NCBI GenBank assembly: GCA_964370855.1
Contig: CAYJMF010000050.1
Location: 1 to 34,315 of the forward strand
DNA from: JAKLKS01 sp964370855
Lineage (GTDB): Bacteria; Planctomycetota; JAJSAM01; JAKLKS01
Reading direction: 5' to 3'
DNA length: 34,315 nucleotides
Shown piece after piece: positions 14,534 through 22,063 of this stretch (position 1 is the stretch's first letter; each line of letters opens with the position of its first letter). The notes below the pieces were generated by a model that made no database searches, was not told the DNA's origin, and was given only the letters and a program-made list of their open reading frames with translations. The translations under genes and the position numbers were made by a program.

Positions 14534-17080
14534 ATGAAGACCACAGGTGCCAACCCCTCTTTCGGACCGATCCTCCTCGCGGCCGCACTTCTTCTCCCCG
14601 CGGCCCCCGGTTGCGGCACGACGGAAGCGCCCCAACCGCCGGCGGAGGCGGGAGTTCCGGCGGTGGAGGAGGTCCCCCCGCCGGTCCCGCCGGAGCCCAT
14701 GGAACAGGCACTGCGGCCGGCATTCATCCACCTCTCCGAAGGCCGAATCGCCGAGGCCGCGGAATTCGCGCGGGCCGTCACCGTGGAGGCCCCCGGGTAC
14801 TCCGATGGCTGGCTCCTGCTCGCCGAGGCGGAGTGGAGGCTCGGGGTCGCCGCCATGGAGCGGGCCGACGGGACCACGGCGGAGCTGCGCCTCCTGGACG
14901 CGCGGGAACACGCGGCGAAGGCGGTGGAACTCGCCCCCCACCCGCGGGAGGCCCTGGCCCTGCGGGGGCGGATCCTCCGGGACTCCTCGATGTTCGCGGA
15001 AGCCGAGGCCTGCCTCCGGCGGGCCCATGCGCAGGACATGCTCGGCGGCCGGCTGGACGGGGAACTCCTCTACGACTGGGCCTACTGCGGCGCGCAGGTG
15101 GGGAAGTTCACCGAGGCGCTGGAGCGGTTCGGGATTGCGGAGTCCCTCCTCGGGCCCCAGGCCCGCATCGCCGTGAACGCCGCCATCTGCGAGGAGAAAC
15201 TGGGCGACCGCCCGGCCGCCGTGGCGCGCCTCCGGCGTCTCTACGACGCCGAGGCCGCCGCGGGGCGCGGCGGCGGCGCCGACGCGAAGTGGGCGCTGGA
15301 GAAGACCTGGGACCTCACCGTGGTGCGGCGGGACTTCGCCGGCGGGCGGGCGGCGCTGGCGGCGCTGGCGGCGGCCCACCCTGACCGGCCGGAGCCCCCC
15401 TTCATGCTCGGGAACCTCGAGTCCTTCCTCGGGAACCACGGCGCGGCGGCGGAGGCCTTCGGGAGGGCGATTGCCGCGGGCTCCGGGGACGCGGCCCGCG
15501 TGCGGCGGGCGCGGGCGCTCGGGCTCGCAGGGCGGGGTGAGGAGGCGGCGGCGGCGGTGCGGGAGGCGATGGCCCGCGATGCGGGCTTCGAGGGGCTGTC
15601 CGATGCGGCCCTGCTGGCCGCGGAGGCGCTGCGCACCGGCGGCGCGGCGGAGGCGGGGCGGGAGTTCCTCGCCGCGGCGACGGAGGCGTGGCCGGAGGAC
15701 CCGGCGCTGCTGCTCGCGGCCGGGGACGCGGCGCTGGAGGCGGAGGATCTCGCGGCGGCGGGGGCGCTCTACGGGAGGGCGCTGGAGGCGTCCCCCTTCT
15801 CCGGCGAGTGCGAAGCGCGCGCGGCGCGGGCGCGGCTGGCGGCGATCCGGGCGGGGGGCGGGGAGGAGTCCGGGGCGGCGGCCTTCGACGCGCCGGCGGA
15901 GGCGCTCGCGCCCTCTCCCGGCGGCGAGGCGCTCGTGGACTTCGAGGAGCCCGCGGTGTTCGTGCGCGGGGAGCCTTCGGGGGCGGCGCGGCTCGTCGAG
16001 GGGGCGATGCGGCTCGAGGCGCGGACCGGGCCGCCGCCGTCGGCGACGGCCGGGGCCGCGGCGCCGGGGCCCGGGGCCGACGGGGGGTGGGCGGGGCGGC
16101 GTCCGGCGCGGACCGACTTCGGATCGCTGCTGCGGGTGGAGTTCTTCCCCCTGCTCGACGGGGAGGAGTGGGAGTCCCTCGTGTTCCGCGCGCGGACGGA
16201 GGGGGGGACGGCGGCGGTGCGGGTGATGGCGCTCGACGGGTACGACGAGGCCGGGAGCGCCTTCGCGCGGAGCCGGTGGCCGGCGGGCGGGGATGGCGCG
16301 GCCATCGGGGCGGAGTGGACGGAGATCGTGGTGCCGCTCGGGGCCATGGGGGGGTTCGTCGAGGGGCGGCCGCTGCCGTTCCTCCGGAGGAAGGTGCGGG
16401 CGTTCCTGCTCGCGGCGTCGGGGGGCGGCGCGGTGCTCTTCGACGATCTGCGGCTGCGGGACGGGGCGGGGCGGGAGCGGGCGCTCGCGGACTTCGAGGA
16501 GGCGCCGGCGGAGGTCGCCGTCCTCTACGGCGGGCCCTGCGTCCCCTTCGAGCGGACGCTGTTCACGGAGGAGGACGTGCGCGGGTTCAAGGTGCCGGGG
16601 ACGGTCGTCTACGCGGAGCACATCGTCGGCGAGGGCTTCGACCCGGCGCTGGTCGGGGAAGGGAGGGCGTCGCTCCGGGTGCATCACGGCGAGGCCGCGG
16701 CGGCGCCGGCGGGGCGCTTCGGGAAGGTGGAGGGGACCGACGCCGGGACGTCCTCGGTCACGGTGGCGTTCCAGCCCGACCGCGACCTGCTGCGCTTCAA
16801 GGCCCTCACCTTCCTCGCCCGCGGCGGGGAGGGCGGCGAGCGCCTGCGCGTGGTCCTGCGCGACCACTTCGACGTGTCGGGCCGCGTAGGGGACGCGCGC
16901 CGCCCGCAGTCCGTCTTCCCCCGCACCGCGAAGGAGGACGACTCGATCCTCCTGACCCGGGAGTGGCGCCTCTACCGCATCCCCTTCGATCGCTACCCCG
17001 AACTCGACCGCGAAGGCCTGGCCTCCCTCACCTTCGAGTTCCCCTCCGGCACCCTCTACCTCGACGCCCTCGGGGAATAG
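14534..17080 (+). CDS. Large exported TPR protein, probable lipoprotein
   Basis: 848 residues. A hydrophobic signal (about residues 12-25) ends at PAAPGC, an imperfect lipobox, so lipoprotein anchoring is likely but not certain. A Pro-rich spacer follows, then alpha-helical TPR-like repeats from about residue 55 to 440, e.g. FIHLSEGRIAEAAEFARAVT, AKAVELAPHPREALALRGRI and ALYGRALEASPFSGECEARA. The second half (about 460-848) is beta-rich. It has two similar units opening LVDFEEPAVFV and LADFEEAPAEVAV, each closing with a jelly-roll-like strand pattern (LLFDDLRLRD, LYLDALGE), reminiscent of carbohydrate-binding beta-sandwiches. The role may be cell-surface assembly or binding; no enzyme motif is seen. 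The stop TAG uses the first base of repeat B1. Confidence 0.75.
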   Translation: MKTTGANPSFGPILLAAALLLPAAPGCGTTEAPQPPAEAGVPAVEEVPPPVPPEPMEQALRPAFIHLSEGRIAEAAEFARAVTVEAPGYSDGWLLLAEAEWRLGVAAMERADGTTAELRLLDAREHAAKAVELAPHPREALALRGRILRDSSMFAEAEACLRRAHAQDMLGGRLDGELLYDWAYCGAQVGKFTEALERFGIAESLLGPQARIAVNAAICEEKLGDRPAAVARLRRLYDAEAAAGRGGGADAKWALEKTWDLTVVRRDFAGGRAALAALAAAHPDRPEPPFMLGNLESFLGNHGAAAEAFGRAIAAGSGDAARVRRARALGLAGRGEEAAAAVREAMARDAGFEGLSDAALLAAEALRTGGAAEAGREFLAAATEAWPEDPALLLAAGDAALEAEDLAAAGALYGRALEASPFSGECEARAARARLAAIRAGGGEESGAAAFDAPAEALAPSPGGEALVDFEEPAVFVRGEPSGAARLVEGAMRLEARTGPPPSATAGAAAPGPGADGGWAGRRPARTDFGSLLRVEFFPLLDGEEWESLVFRARTEGGTAAVRVMALDGYDEAGSAFARSRWPAGGDGAAIGAEWTEIVVPLGAMGGFVEGRPLPFLRRKVRAFLLAASGGGAVLFDDLRLRDGAGRERALADFEEAPAEVAVLYGGPCVPFERTLFTEEDVRGFKVPGTVVYAEHIVGEGFDPALVGEGRASLRVHHGEAAAAPAGRFGKVEGTDAGTSSVTVAFQPDRDLLRFKALTFLARGGEGGERLRVVLRDHFDVSGRVGDARRPQSVFPRTAKEDDSILLTREWRLYRIPFDRYPELDREGLASLTFEFPSGTLYLDALGE

Positions 17081-17119
17081 GGGACGCACCCAACTTTCTC
17101 ACTTTTCTGTGGATAACTC
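17080..17119 (+). repeat. Family-B repeat, copy B1
   Basis: It begins GGGGACGCACCCAACTTT and ends TGTGGATAACTC. It carries a perfect DnaA box (TTATCCACA, minus strand, 17108-17116). Compared with B2 it has two changes (CTCA for CCAA) that create the TGA stop of the transposase gene. Its first base is the G of the upstream gene's TAG. Confidence 0.92.
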
Positions 17120-18154
17120 ATTTCGGAGGGACTCCGCGGGCGTTGGATTCCGGAGGATCTCCCTGAACGGGTCGATCCCCATGGCTTCTGCGGTCCTTCG
17201 CCCGAACTCCATCCGGGCGGAAAGGGCGTTGGCGCTGACTCCCAGCGGGCCCGAGAGAGCCTCCTGGGAGAGGGCCAGGTCCGACCAGGCAAACCAGGCG
17301 ATGACGGCCCTTGCACGGGAGGCCGGGCGGGATCGTCGCCCCTCCGCGAGCTCCTCTGCGGACACACCCATCGCGCCACAGACGAAGCGCGTCAGCCGCG
17401 CCAGGTTCCATCCCTCGTTTCTCAGGGTGTTAGCCCGGATCCAGCGGGGTGTCCGCTCGGCCTTCGGCTCTTCTTCCTGAGACTCTCCCTCCTCGGGGCT
17501 CCCCGCCGCGGAGACGGCCGCCGGGTGAGGATCCTCCGCGGCACAACCCATCCTGCCCGTCTTCCCCTTTCCCCCTCCCGGAGGCACCCGTGGATCCGCC
17601 GGCAGCGGCGCCGACATCCAGGATTGGAGGCGCGAGCGGGCCTCCGCGGGGCTCCTCCCCATCAGGGCCAGCACCTCCTCAACGGACTGGAAGCGAGCCG
17701 CCCGTCTTCCCATGAGGACCCCGTGCCCGGTCCAGGGGTAGTCCTCGAGGGAAGCCACGTCCGGGAGGATGCCAGCCCTCACCGGGTTCAGGTGGATGTA
17801 CCGGATGACCTCCAGCAGGTACCCGTCGCTCTCGACGGCCAGGGCCTTGTACCGGTTCTGGAAGAGATGCCCGACCCTACCGTGCCTGCGGTTGAAGTCC
17901 ATGGCATAGGACGTGCCCAGGTTGTGCATCGCCAGGGCTAGCGGCTTGGGCCCCGTCCGAACGAACAGATGGACGTGATTGGGCATCAGCGCCCAGGCGA
18001 AGCAGGTCGTCCCGGCCAGGCGAAGCGCCACCTCCAGGCGCAGGAGGAACCGCGCTCGGTCCAGGTCGTCCATGAAGATGGCCCGCCGCTCGATTCCACG
18101 TACCATCACGTGGTGGAGGGCGCCCACGTAGTCGGCTCTCGGTTGTCTCGGCAT
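17099..18154 (-). CDS. REP-associated tyrosine transposase (RAYT, Y1/HUH) with DnaA-domain-IV-like C-terminus
   Basis: 351 residues. The Y1 transposase domain (about 1-150) opens MPRQPRADYVGALHHVMVRG. It carries the HUH metal motif H60-V-H62 in MPNHVHLFV, GHLFQNRYKALAVE, and the catalytic-tyrosine helix YLLEVIRYIHLNPVRAG (Y112 most likely nucleophile). Such enzymes nick and rejoin single-stranded DNA at REP-type repeats. Residues 180-235 form a charged linker. Residues about 250-322 resemble DnaA domain IV: GVSAEELAEGRRSRPASRAR parallels the E. coli basic-loop region (ADLLSKRRSRSVARPRQ), followed by the helix-turn-helix SQEALSGPLGVSANALSARM. The DHTTV base-contact residues are not conserved. 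The stop codon lies within repeat B1. It is intact and probably functional. Confidence 0.9.
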   Translation of the reverse strand: MPRQPRADYVGALHHVMVRGIERRAIFMDDLDRARFLLRLEVALRLAGTTCFAWALMPNHVHLFVRTGPKPLALAMHNLGTSYAMDFNRRHGRVGHLFQNRYKALAVESDGYLLEVIRYIHLNPVRAGILPDVASLEDYPWTGHGVLMGRRAARFQSVEEVLALMGRSPAEARSRLQSWMSAPLPADPRVPPGGGKGKTGRMGCAAEDPHPAAVSAAGSPEEGESQEEEPKAERTPRWIRANTLRNEGWNLARLTRFVCGAMGVSAEELAEGRRSRPASRARAVIAWFAWSDLALSQEALSGPLGVSANALSARMEFGRRTAEAMGIDPFREILRNPTPAESLRNELSTEK

Positions 18155-18177
18155 CTCTACGCCCCGGACGCAAGGGG

Positions 18178-18771
18178 GTGTACAGGAAGCCGGGATTCCG
18201 GTTTCGGCCTCGGGAGGCGCCTCCTCCCTTCTCCCTTCCGGCCTTCCAAAGACAAGGACTGAGGACCACTCCCATCCTTCCCGACTGCCTTCGACTTCCG
18301 CCCCCGCGACAGCCCACCCCCGAGGTGCGGGCAGGGAGGGCCTACCGGGATTTCTCGGGCCTGTTCATCGTCCTCCTGACGCTGGCCATCGGGCTGTTCA
18401 CGGCGTCGCTCTTCCTGCACCCCCGGTATCACTGGCCCCTTTGGATCGCGGCGGCGGTGGTGATCACGCTCACGGCACCCCTCCGCGCCTGGGGTCTTCG
18501 GCGCGGGCTCCTCTCCTACTTCGTTCACGGCACCGCCGTGGAGGGAACCGTGACGGCCGTCGAGCCCGCGGCCCCCGGGACCTGGCGGGTGCACTACCGT
18601 TTCGAGTCCGCGACGAATGGTCCGATGGAAGCGAAGACGATGGTTTACGACGCACCGGAGGCCCCCCTGGCCATCGGCCAGATCGTGGTTGTCCTCCATC
18701 GGCCTGGGAATCCGGGGGACAGCGTCCTGCCCCAATTGGCGGGGATTCTGCCGGAGATCCGGAGGCGATAG
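18178..18771 (+). CDS. Small membrane protein, DUF3592-like (element cargo)
   Basis: 197 residues from a GTG 24 bp from the divergent transposase start. An internal GTG at 18325 (148 residues, starting at VRAGRAYRDFSG) is a likelier true start because the first 49 codons look non-coding in character. Two membrane helices (FIVLLTLAIGLFTASLFL and WPLWIAAAVVITLTAPL) are followed by a soluble beta domain: VEGTVTAVEPAAPGTWRVHY, then the closing IGQIVVVLHRPGNPGDSV. That layout is typical of DUF3592 proteins, whose role is unknown. It lies inside the repeat-bounded unit, ending 9 bp before B2, so it would travel with the transposase. Whether it helps mobility or is a captured bystander cannot be told. 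Confidence 0.6.
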   Translation: MYRKPGFRFRPREAPPPFSLPAFQRQGLRTTPILPDCLRLPPPRQPTPEVRAGRAYRDFSGLFIVLLTLAIGLFTASLFLHPRYHWPLWIAAAVVITLTAPLRAWGLRRGLLSYFVHGTAVEGTVTAVEPAAPGTWRVHYRFESATNGPMEAKTMVYDAPEAPLAIGQIVVVLHRPGNPGDSVLPQLAGILPEIRRR

Positions 18772-18780
18772 CCAGTCCCC

Positions 18781-18820
18781 GAGTTATCCACAGAAAAGTT
18801 GGAAAGTTGGGTGCGTCCCC
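18781..18820 (-). repeat. Family-B repeat, copy B2
   Basis: It is the inverted partner of B1, differing at two of 40 positions. The DnaA box TTATCCACA is at 18784-18792. The outer end at 18820 is followed directly by AGGAGGT, the ribosome-binding site of the DUF885 gene. Confidence 0.92.
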
Positions 18821-18833
18821 AGGAGGTCGTCCC

Positions 18834-20513
18834 ATGATGCGGAAGATTGCGGAGGAGTTGTGGGAGTTCCAGATGAGGGAGGCGCCGCAGTGGGCGACCT
18901 TTGTCGGGGACGCGCGGTTCAACGACCGGCTCGAGGAGCGGGGGCCGGCGGCGCGCGAGAGGCGCAAGGCGGCCGCGAAGGGGTTCCTCGCCCGCGTCCG
19001 TGCCGTGCCCGCGGAGGGGCTCGACGAGGAGGACTCCATCACGCGCTCCGTCCTCCTCCGGGTCCTCGCCGAGAACGTGGAGTCCTTCGACCACCACGCG
19101 TGGGAGTGGGACTTCAATCAGCTGAGCGGGGCCCACGTCGAGCTCCAGGACCTCCTCTCCTTCCACCCCCTCGACACGGTGAAGGGGGCCGAGGACCTGC
19201 TGTCCCGCTTCGAGGCCGTCCCCGCGGCCTTCGACCAGCTCCGCGGCGACATGGAGGACGGGCTCCGCTCGGGCCGGGTCCTCCCCCGGGTCGCGTGGGA
19301 GCGCTGCGTCGCGCAGCTCCGCGCCTTCCTCGATACGCCCCCGGAGCGGACGAGCTTCGGCCGCACAGCCGCCAACCTCCCCGCCGCCATCGCCGGCCCC
19401 GACCGGGTGCGCCTCTCGAAGGCCCTCCACGACGCCGCCGTCGCGAAGGTCATCCCCGCCTACCGCGGGCTCCACGACTTCCTCGCCGGCCCCTACGCGG
19501 GGAAGGCCCGCGAGGCCGTGGGCGTCTCCGCCATCCCCGGCGGCCGCGAGGCCTACGCCTTCGCCGTCCGCCAGCAGACCACCACGGATCTCTCCCCCGA
19601 CGCCATCCACGCCATCGGCCTCGAGCAGCTCGAGGCGAACAAGGCGGAGATCCTCGCCATCGCGCGGAAGAAGGGCCACGAGGGGGACCTCCGCTCCTTC
19701 CTCGACTCCCTCCTCGCCGAGAAGCGCTTCCGCCTCGGGACCCGCGAGCAGCTCCTCGAGCGCTACCGCGCCATCCTCGCCCGCATGGACGTCGCCCTCC
19801 CGAAGTGGTTCGGCCTCCTCCCGCAGACCCCCTACCGCGTCGATCCCATGCCCGCCTACAAGGAGAAGGACGCGCCCGCGGCCTACTACTACCCGCCCTC
19901 CGACGACGGGAAGCGCCCTGGCATCTTCTTCGCCAACCTCCACGACCCGCCGTCCTGGCCGACCTTCAACATGGAGACGCTGAGCTACCACGAGGCCGTC
20001 CCCGGCCACCACTTCCAGATCGCCGTGGCCATGGAGCGCCGCGGACTCCCGGCGCTGCGCCGCCACGGCCACTTCACCGCCTACGTCGAGGGCTGGGCCC
20101 ACTACACGGAGCGCCTCGCCGACGAGATGGGCATGTACTCCTCCGACGAGGACCGCGTGGGGATGATCTCCGACCAGGCGTGGCGCGCCGCGCGCCTCGT
20201 CGTGGACACGGGCATGCACCACCTCGGCTGGTCCCGCGACCGGGCCGTCGAGGTCCTCCGCGGGATCAAGACGAGCCCCGACGCCGAGACCCTGAACGAG
20301 GTGGACCGCTACATCGTCTGGCCCGGCCAGGCCCTCTCCTACAAGGTCGGCCACCTCGAGATCCTCCGCCTGCGCGAGGAGGCCCGCGCCGCCCGCGGCG
20401 CGGCCTTCGACATCCGGGCCTTCCACGACGAGGTCCTCCGGCACGGGGCGCTCCCCATCTCCGTGCTGCAGGAGGTCGTCCGCCGCTGGGCGGGCGCGAA
20501 GGCCGGCGGGTAG
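18834..20513 (+). CDS. DUF885-family metallopeptidase-like protein
   Basis: 559 residues, typical DUF885 length. The start region KIAEELWEFQMREAPQWATF and the body match the family's alpha-helical fold. The metal-site motif is ETLSYHEAVPGHHFQIAVA (HExxxxH-H pattern), with FTAYVEGWAHYTERLADEMG supplying the third ligand, and EVDRYIVWPGQALSYKVG near the end. Relatives are thought to be zinc-dependent carboxypeptidases or peptidases. Most have a signal peptide; this one starts at MMRKIAEE without one. ATG 18834 has AGGAGGT 6 nt upstream, directly against the mobile unit. The insertion may therefore have removed an original signal sequence and promoter, or the protein is natively cytoplasmic. The membrane-protein gene follows after 3 bp, so it probably reads into the MoxR-type operon. 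Confidence 0.88.
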   Translation: MMRKIAEELWEFQMREAPQWATFVGDARFNDRLEERGPAARERRKAAAKGFLARVRAVPAEGLDEEDSITRSVLLRVLAENVESFDHHAWEWDFNQLSGAHVELQDLLSFHPLDTVKGAEDLLSRFEAVPAAFDQLRGDMEDGLRSGRVLPRVAWERCVAQLRAFLDTPPERTSFGRTAANLPAAIAGPDRVRLSKALHDAAVAKVIPAYRGLHDFLAGPYAGKAREAVGVSAIPGGREAYAFAVRQQTTTDLSPDAIHAIGLEQLEANKAEILAIARKKGHEGDLRSFLDSLLAEKRFRLGTREQLLERYRAILARMDVALPKWFGLLPQTPYRVDPMPAYKEKDAPAAYYYPPSDDGKRPGIFFANLHDPPSWPTFNMETLSYHEAVPGHHFQIAVAMERRGLPALRRHGHFTAYVEGWAHYTERLADEMGMYSSDEDRVGMISDQAWRAARLVVDTGMHHLGWSRDRAVEVLRGIKTSPDAETLNEVDRYIVWPGQALSYKVGHLEILRLREEARAARGAAFDIRAFHDEVLRHGALPISVLQEVVRRWAGAKAGG

Positions 20514-20516
20514 CCC

Positions 20517-21338
20517 GTGGCGCTGCCCCCGGCGGCCGGCCGCGCCCCGTCGAGGACGCTGGCCTCGCTCGGGGCCGCGGGCGTGGAGGAGATCGTCGAC
20601 GGCGCCTTCGTCCTCTACCGCCGCCGCTTCCTCGCCTGCTTCGTCGCCATGTCCCTCGTGCAGGTGCCCGTCACCGTGGGCCTCACCCTCATCACGGAGA
20701 CGGCGCTCCGCAAGATCCGGGAGGCGGGGACGGACGTGGACCTCCTCTCCCAGGGGGTCACCTACGCGCTCGTCGTCGTGCTCCCCTACGCGCTCCTCTC
20801 CCTCGTCGCCACCCAGGTGGGCACCGGGGCCATCACCTACCTCGTGGGGAAGTCCTGCATCGGGGAGACCGTCGGCGTCGTCGAGGCCTACCGGTGGGCG
20901 CTCCGCCGGAGCCTCCCGCTCCTCGGCACCGCCGCCGTCATCGGCGTCGCCTGCGTCCTCGGCTTCGCCCTCTTCGTGGTGCCCGGGGTCATCGCCTTCC
21001 TCGTCTCCTTCGCCGCCGTCCCCGCGGTGATGCTCGAGGACAGGGGCGTGAAGGACGGCATCGTTCGCTCCTACGAGCTCGCCACGGGGAGCATCGGGCG
21101 CGTGGCCGGCGTGCGCCTCCTCGTGGCGCTCTTCCTCGGCGCCTGCCTCCTCATCGGGTGGTCCGTCGCGGGCTCCATCACGGAGCGCCCCGACGCCCGC
21201 ATGCTTCTGGCCCAGATCCCCACCCTCCTCGCCGGCCCCGTGGACGCCATCTCCATGGTGCTCCTCTACTTCGACCTCCGCGTCCGGCGCGAGGGCATGG
21301 ACATCGAGCGCATGGCCGCCGCCCTGGAGGCCCGGTGA
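20517..21338 (+). CDS. Multi-pass membrane protein upstream of the MoxR/DUF58 genes
   Basis: 273 residues, starting at GTG 20517. About six hydrophobic helices, including LACFVAMSLVQVPVTVGLTL, ALVVVLPYALLSLVATQVGT, LLGTAAVIGVACVLGFALFV and RLLVALFLGACLLIGWSVAG. The FVVPGVIAFLVSFAAVPAVM and DRGVKDGIVRSYELATGSIG segments match the glycerophosphodiester-phosphodiesterase membrane-domain/YciC-like group often seen beside DUF58 genes. It has no catalytic domain; a scaffold role is inferred. It starts 3 bp after the DUF885 stop, and its stop overlaps the next start as GTGA, so translation is likely coupled. Confidence 0.7.
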   Translation: MALPPAAGRAPSRTLASLGAAGVEEIVDGAFVLYRRRFLACFVAMSLVQVPVTVGLTLITETALRKIREAGTDVDLLSQGVTYALVVVLPYALLSLVATQVGTGAITYLVGKSCIGETVGVVEAYRWALRRSLPLLGTAAVIGVACVLGFALFVVPGVIAFLVSFAAVPAVMLEDRGVKDGIVRSYELATGSIGRVAGVRLLVALFLGACLLIGWSVAGSITERPDARMLLAQIPTLLAGPVDAISMVLLYFDLRVRREGMDIERMAAALEAR

Positions 21339-22063
21339 AGGCGCTCCTCCCCCCCCTCCTCGCGCTCCTCGCCCTCCTCGCCGCGCTGCTCCCCTGCGGG
21401 ACGGCGGCCGCCGCGGACCGCCGCCGCTCCGACCCCGCCCCCCCCACCCGGCGGGAGGTCATGGAGAGGACCGTCGAGATCCTCAACCGCCCCGAGTTCG
21501 CCGGCAGCGGCGAGGACGAGGAGGGGCTTCTCCTCGTCCTCTCCAACATGCTCTCGGACCTCGTGGACGGGGCGAAGCGGCTCCGCACGACGAACCCGTT
21601 CCTCTACGCGACCGTCGTGGGCTGGCTCGTGGCGACGCTCCTGGCCATCGTCGGCCACGTGGCCTGGACCGTCTGGAGGAGCGGGGGATCCCGCGCCGGG
21701 GCCGGCCGCCGCCGCCGCCGCCAAGATACCCCCCACCCCACCCCGGCCCGCCCCGACCCCGGACGCCTGCTCGCCCCGGCCGCGCGGGAGGCCGCGGCGG
21801 GGCGCCACGCGGAGGGGGTCCCCTGGCTCTACCTCGCCCTCCTCTTCCGCCTCGAGCGGGAGGGGCTCCTCGAGTTCGACGCCGCCCGCACCGGCCTCGA
21901 GTACGCCGACCTCCTCGCGCGCCTCCCCGCGGCGCGCGCCCTCTGGCTCTCCTTCCTCGACGTCCACGACCCCGTGGTCTTCGGCACCGGGGACTGCGGC
22001 GCCGCCGCCTTCGGGGACCTCCGCTCCCGCGCCCTCGCCCCGCTCCCGCGGAGCGGCCCGTGA
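21335..22063 (+). CDS. DUF4129-like membrane protein
   Basis: 242 residues from GTG 21335 in a GTGA overlap. Layout: signal peptide (LLPPLLALLALLAALLPCGT), a periplasmic helix region (REVMERTVEILNRPEF), one membrane helix (FLYATVVGWLVATLLAIVGH), an Arg/Pro-rich linker, and a cytoplasmic C-terminal domain. The last domain (AARTGLEYADLLARLPAARA, then DVHDPVVFG) has the T-x-x-E-Y and x-F-G marks of DUF4129. In other genomes DUF4129 proteins sit with DUF4350, MoxR and DUF58. The function is unknown; assembly with those partners at the membrane is inferred. The stop again overlaps the next start as GTGA. Confidence 0.72.
   Translation: MKALLPPLLALLALLAALLPCGTAAAADRRRSDPAPPTRREVMERTVEILNRPEFAGSGEDEEGLLLVLSNMLSDLVDGAKRLRTTNPFLYATVVGWLVATLLAIVGHVAWTVWRSGGSRAGAGRRRRRQDTPHPTPARPDPGRLLAPAAREAAAGRHAEGVPWLYLALLFRLEREGLLEFDAARTGLEYADLLARLPAARALWLSFLDVHDPVVFGTGDCGAAAFGDLRSRALAPLPRSGP

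Larger units (their letters stand above)
17080..18820. mobile_element. RAYT-carrying mobile unit bounded by 40-bp inverted repeats
   Basis: The unit is 1741 bp. Near-identical 40-bp ends (B1 17080-17119, B2 18781-18820) point GGGGACGCACCC outward and a DnaA box inward. Between them lie a leftward RAYT transposase gene and a divergent small membrane-protein gene. No direct target duplication is seen, as expected for a Y1/HUH enzyme. Base composition inside looks less GC-rich than the neighbours by eye. A third end-type copy, B3, is at 34250. The unit separates the TPR gene from the DUF885 gene and supplies or abuts the control signals of both. Confidence 0.75.

Noticed and set aside
17108..17116. 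DnaA boxes as evidence for a replication origin
   Set aside because: The boxes occur once per dispersed repeat, not clustered, and no dnaA, dnaN or AT-rich unwinding region is present.
17080..18820. Target-site duplication around the RAYT unit
   Set aside because: Bases outside B1 and B2 share no direct repeat. Y1 enzymes are not expected to make one.
18441..18833. Upstream extension of the DUF885 gene through the mobile unit
   Set aside because: The open frame there is antisense or out of frame to the membrane-protein gene, and ATG 18834 has a strong ribosome-binding site.
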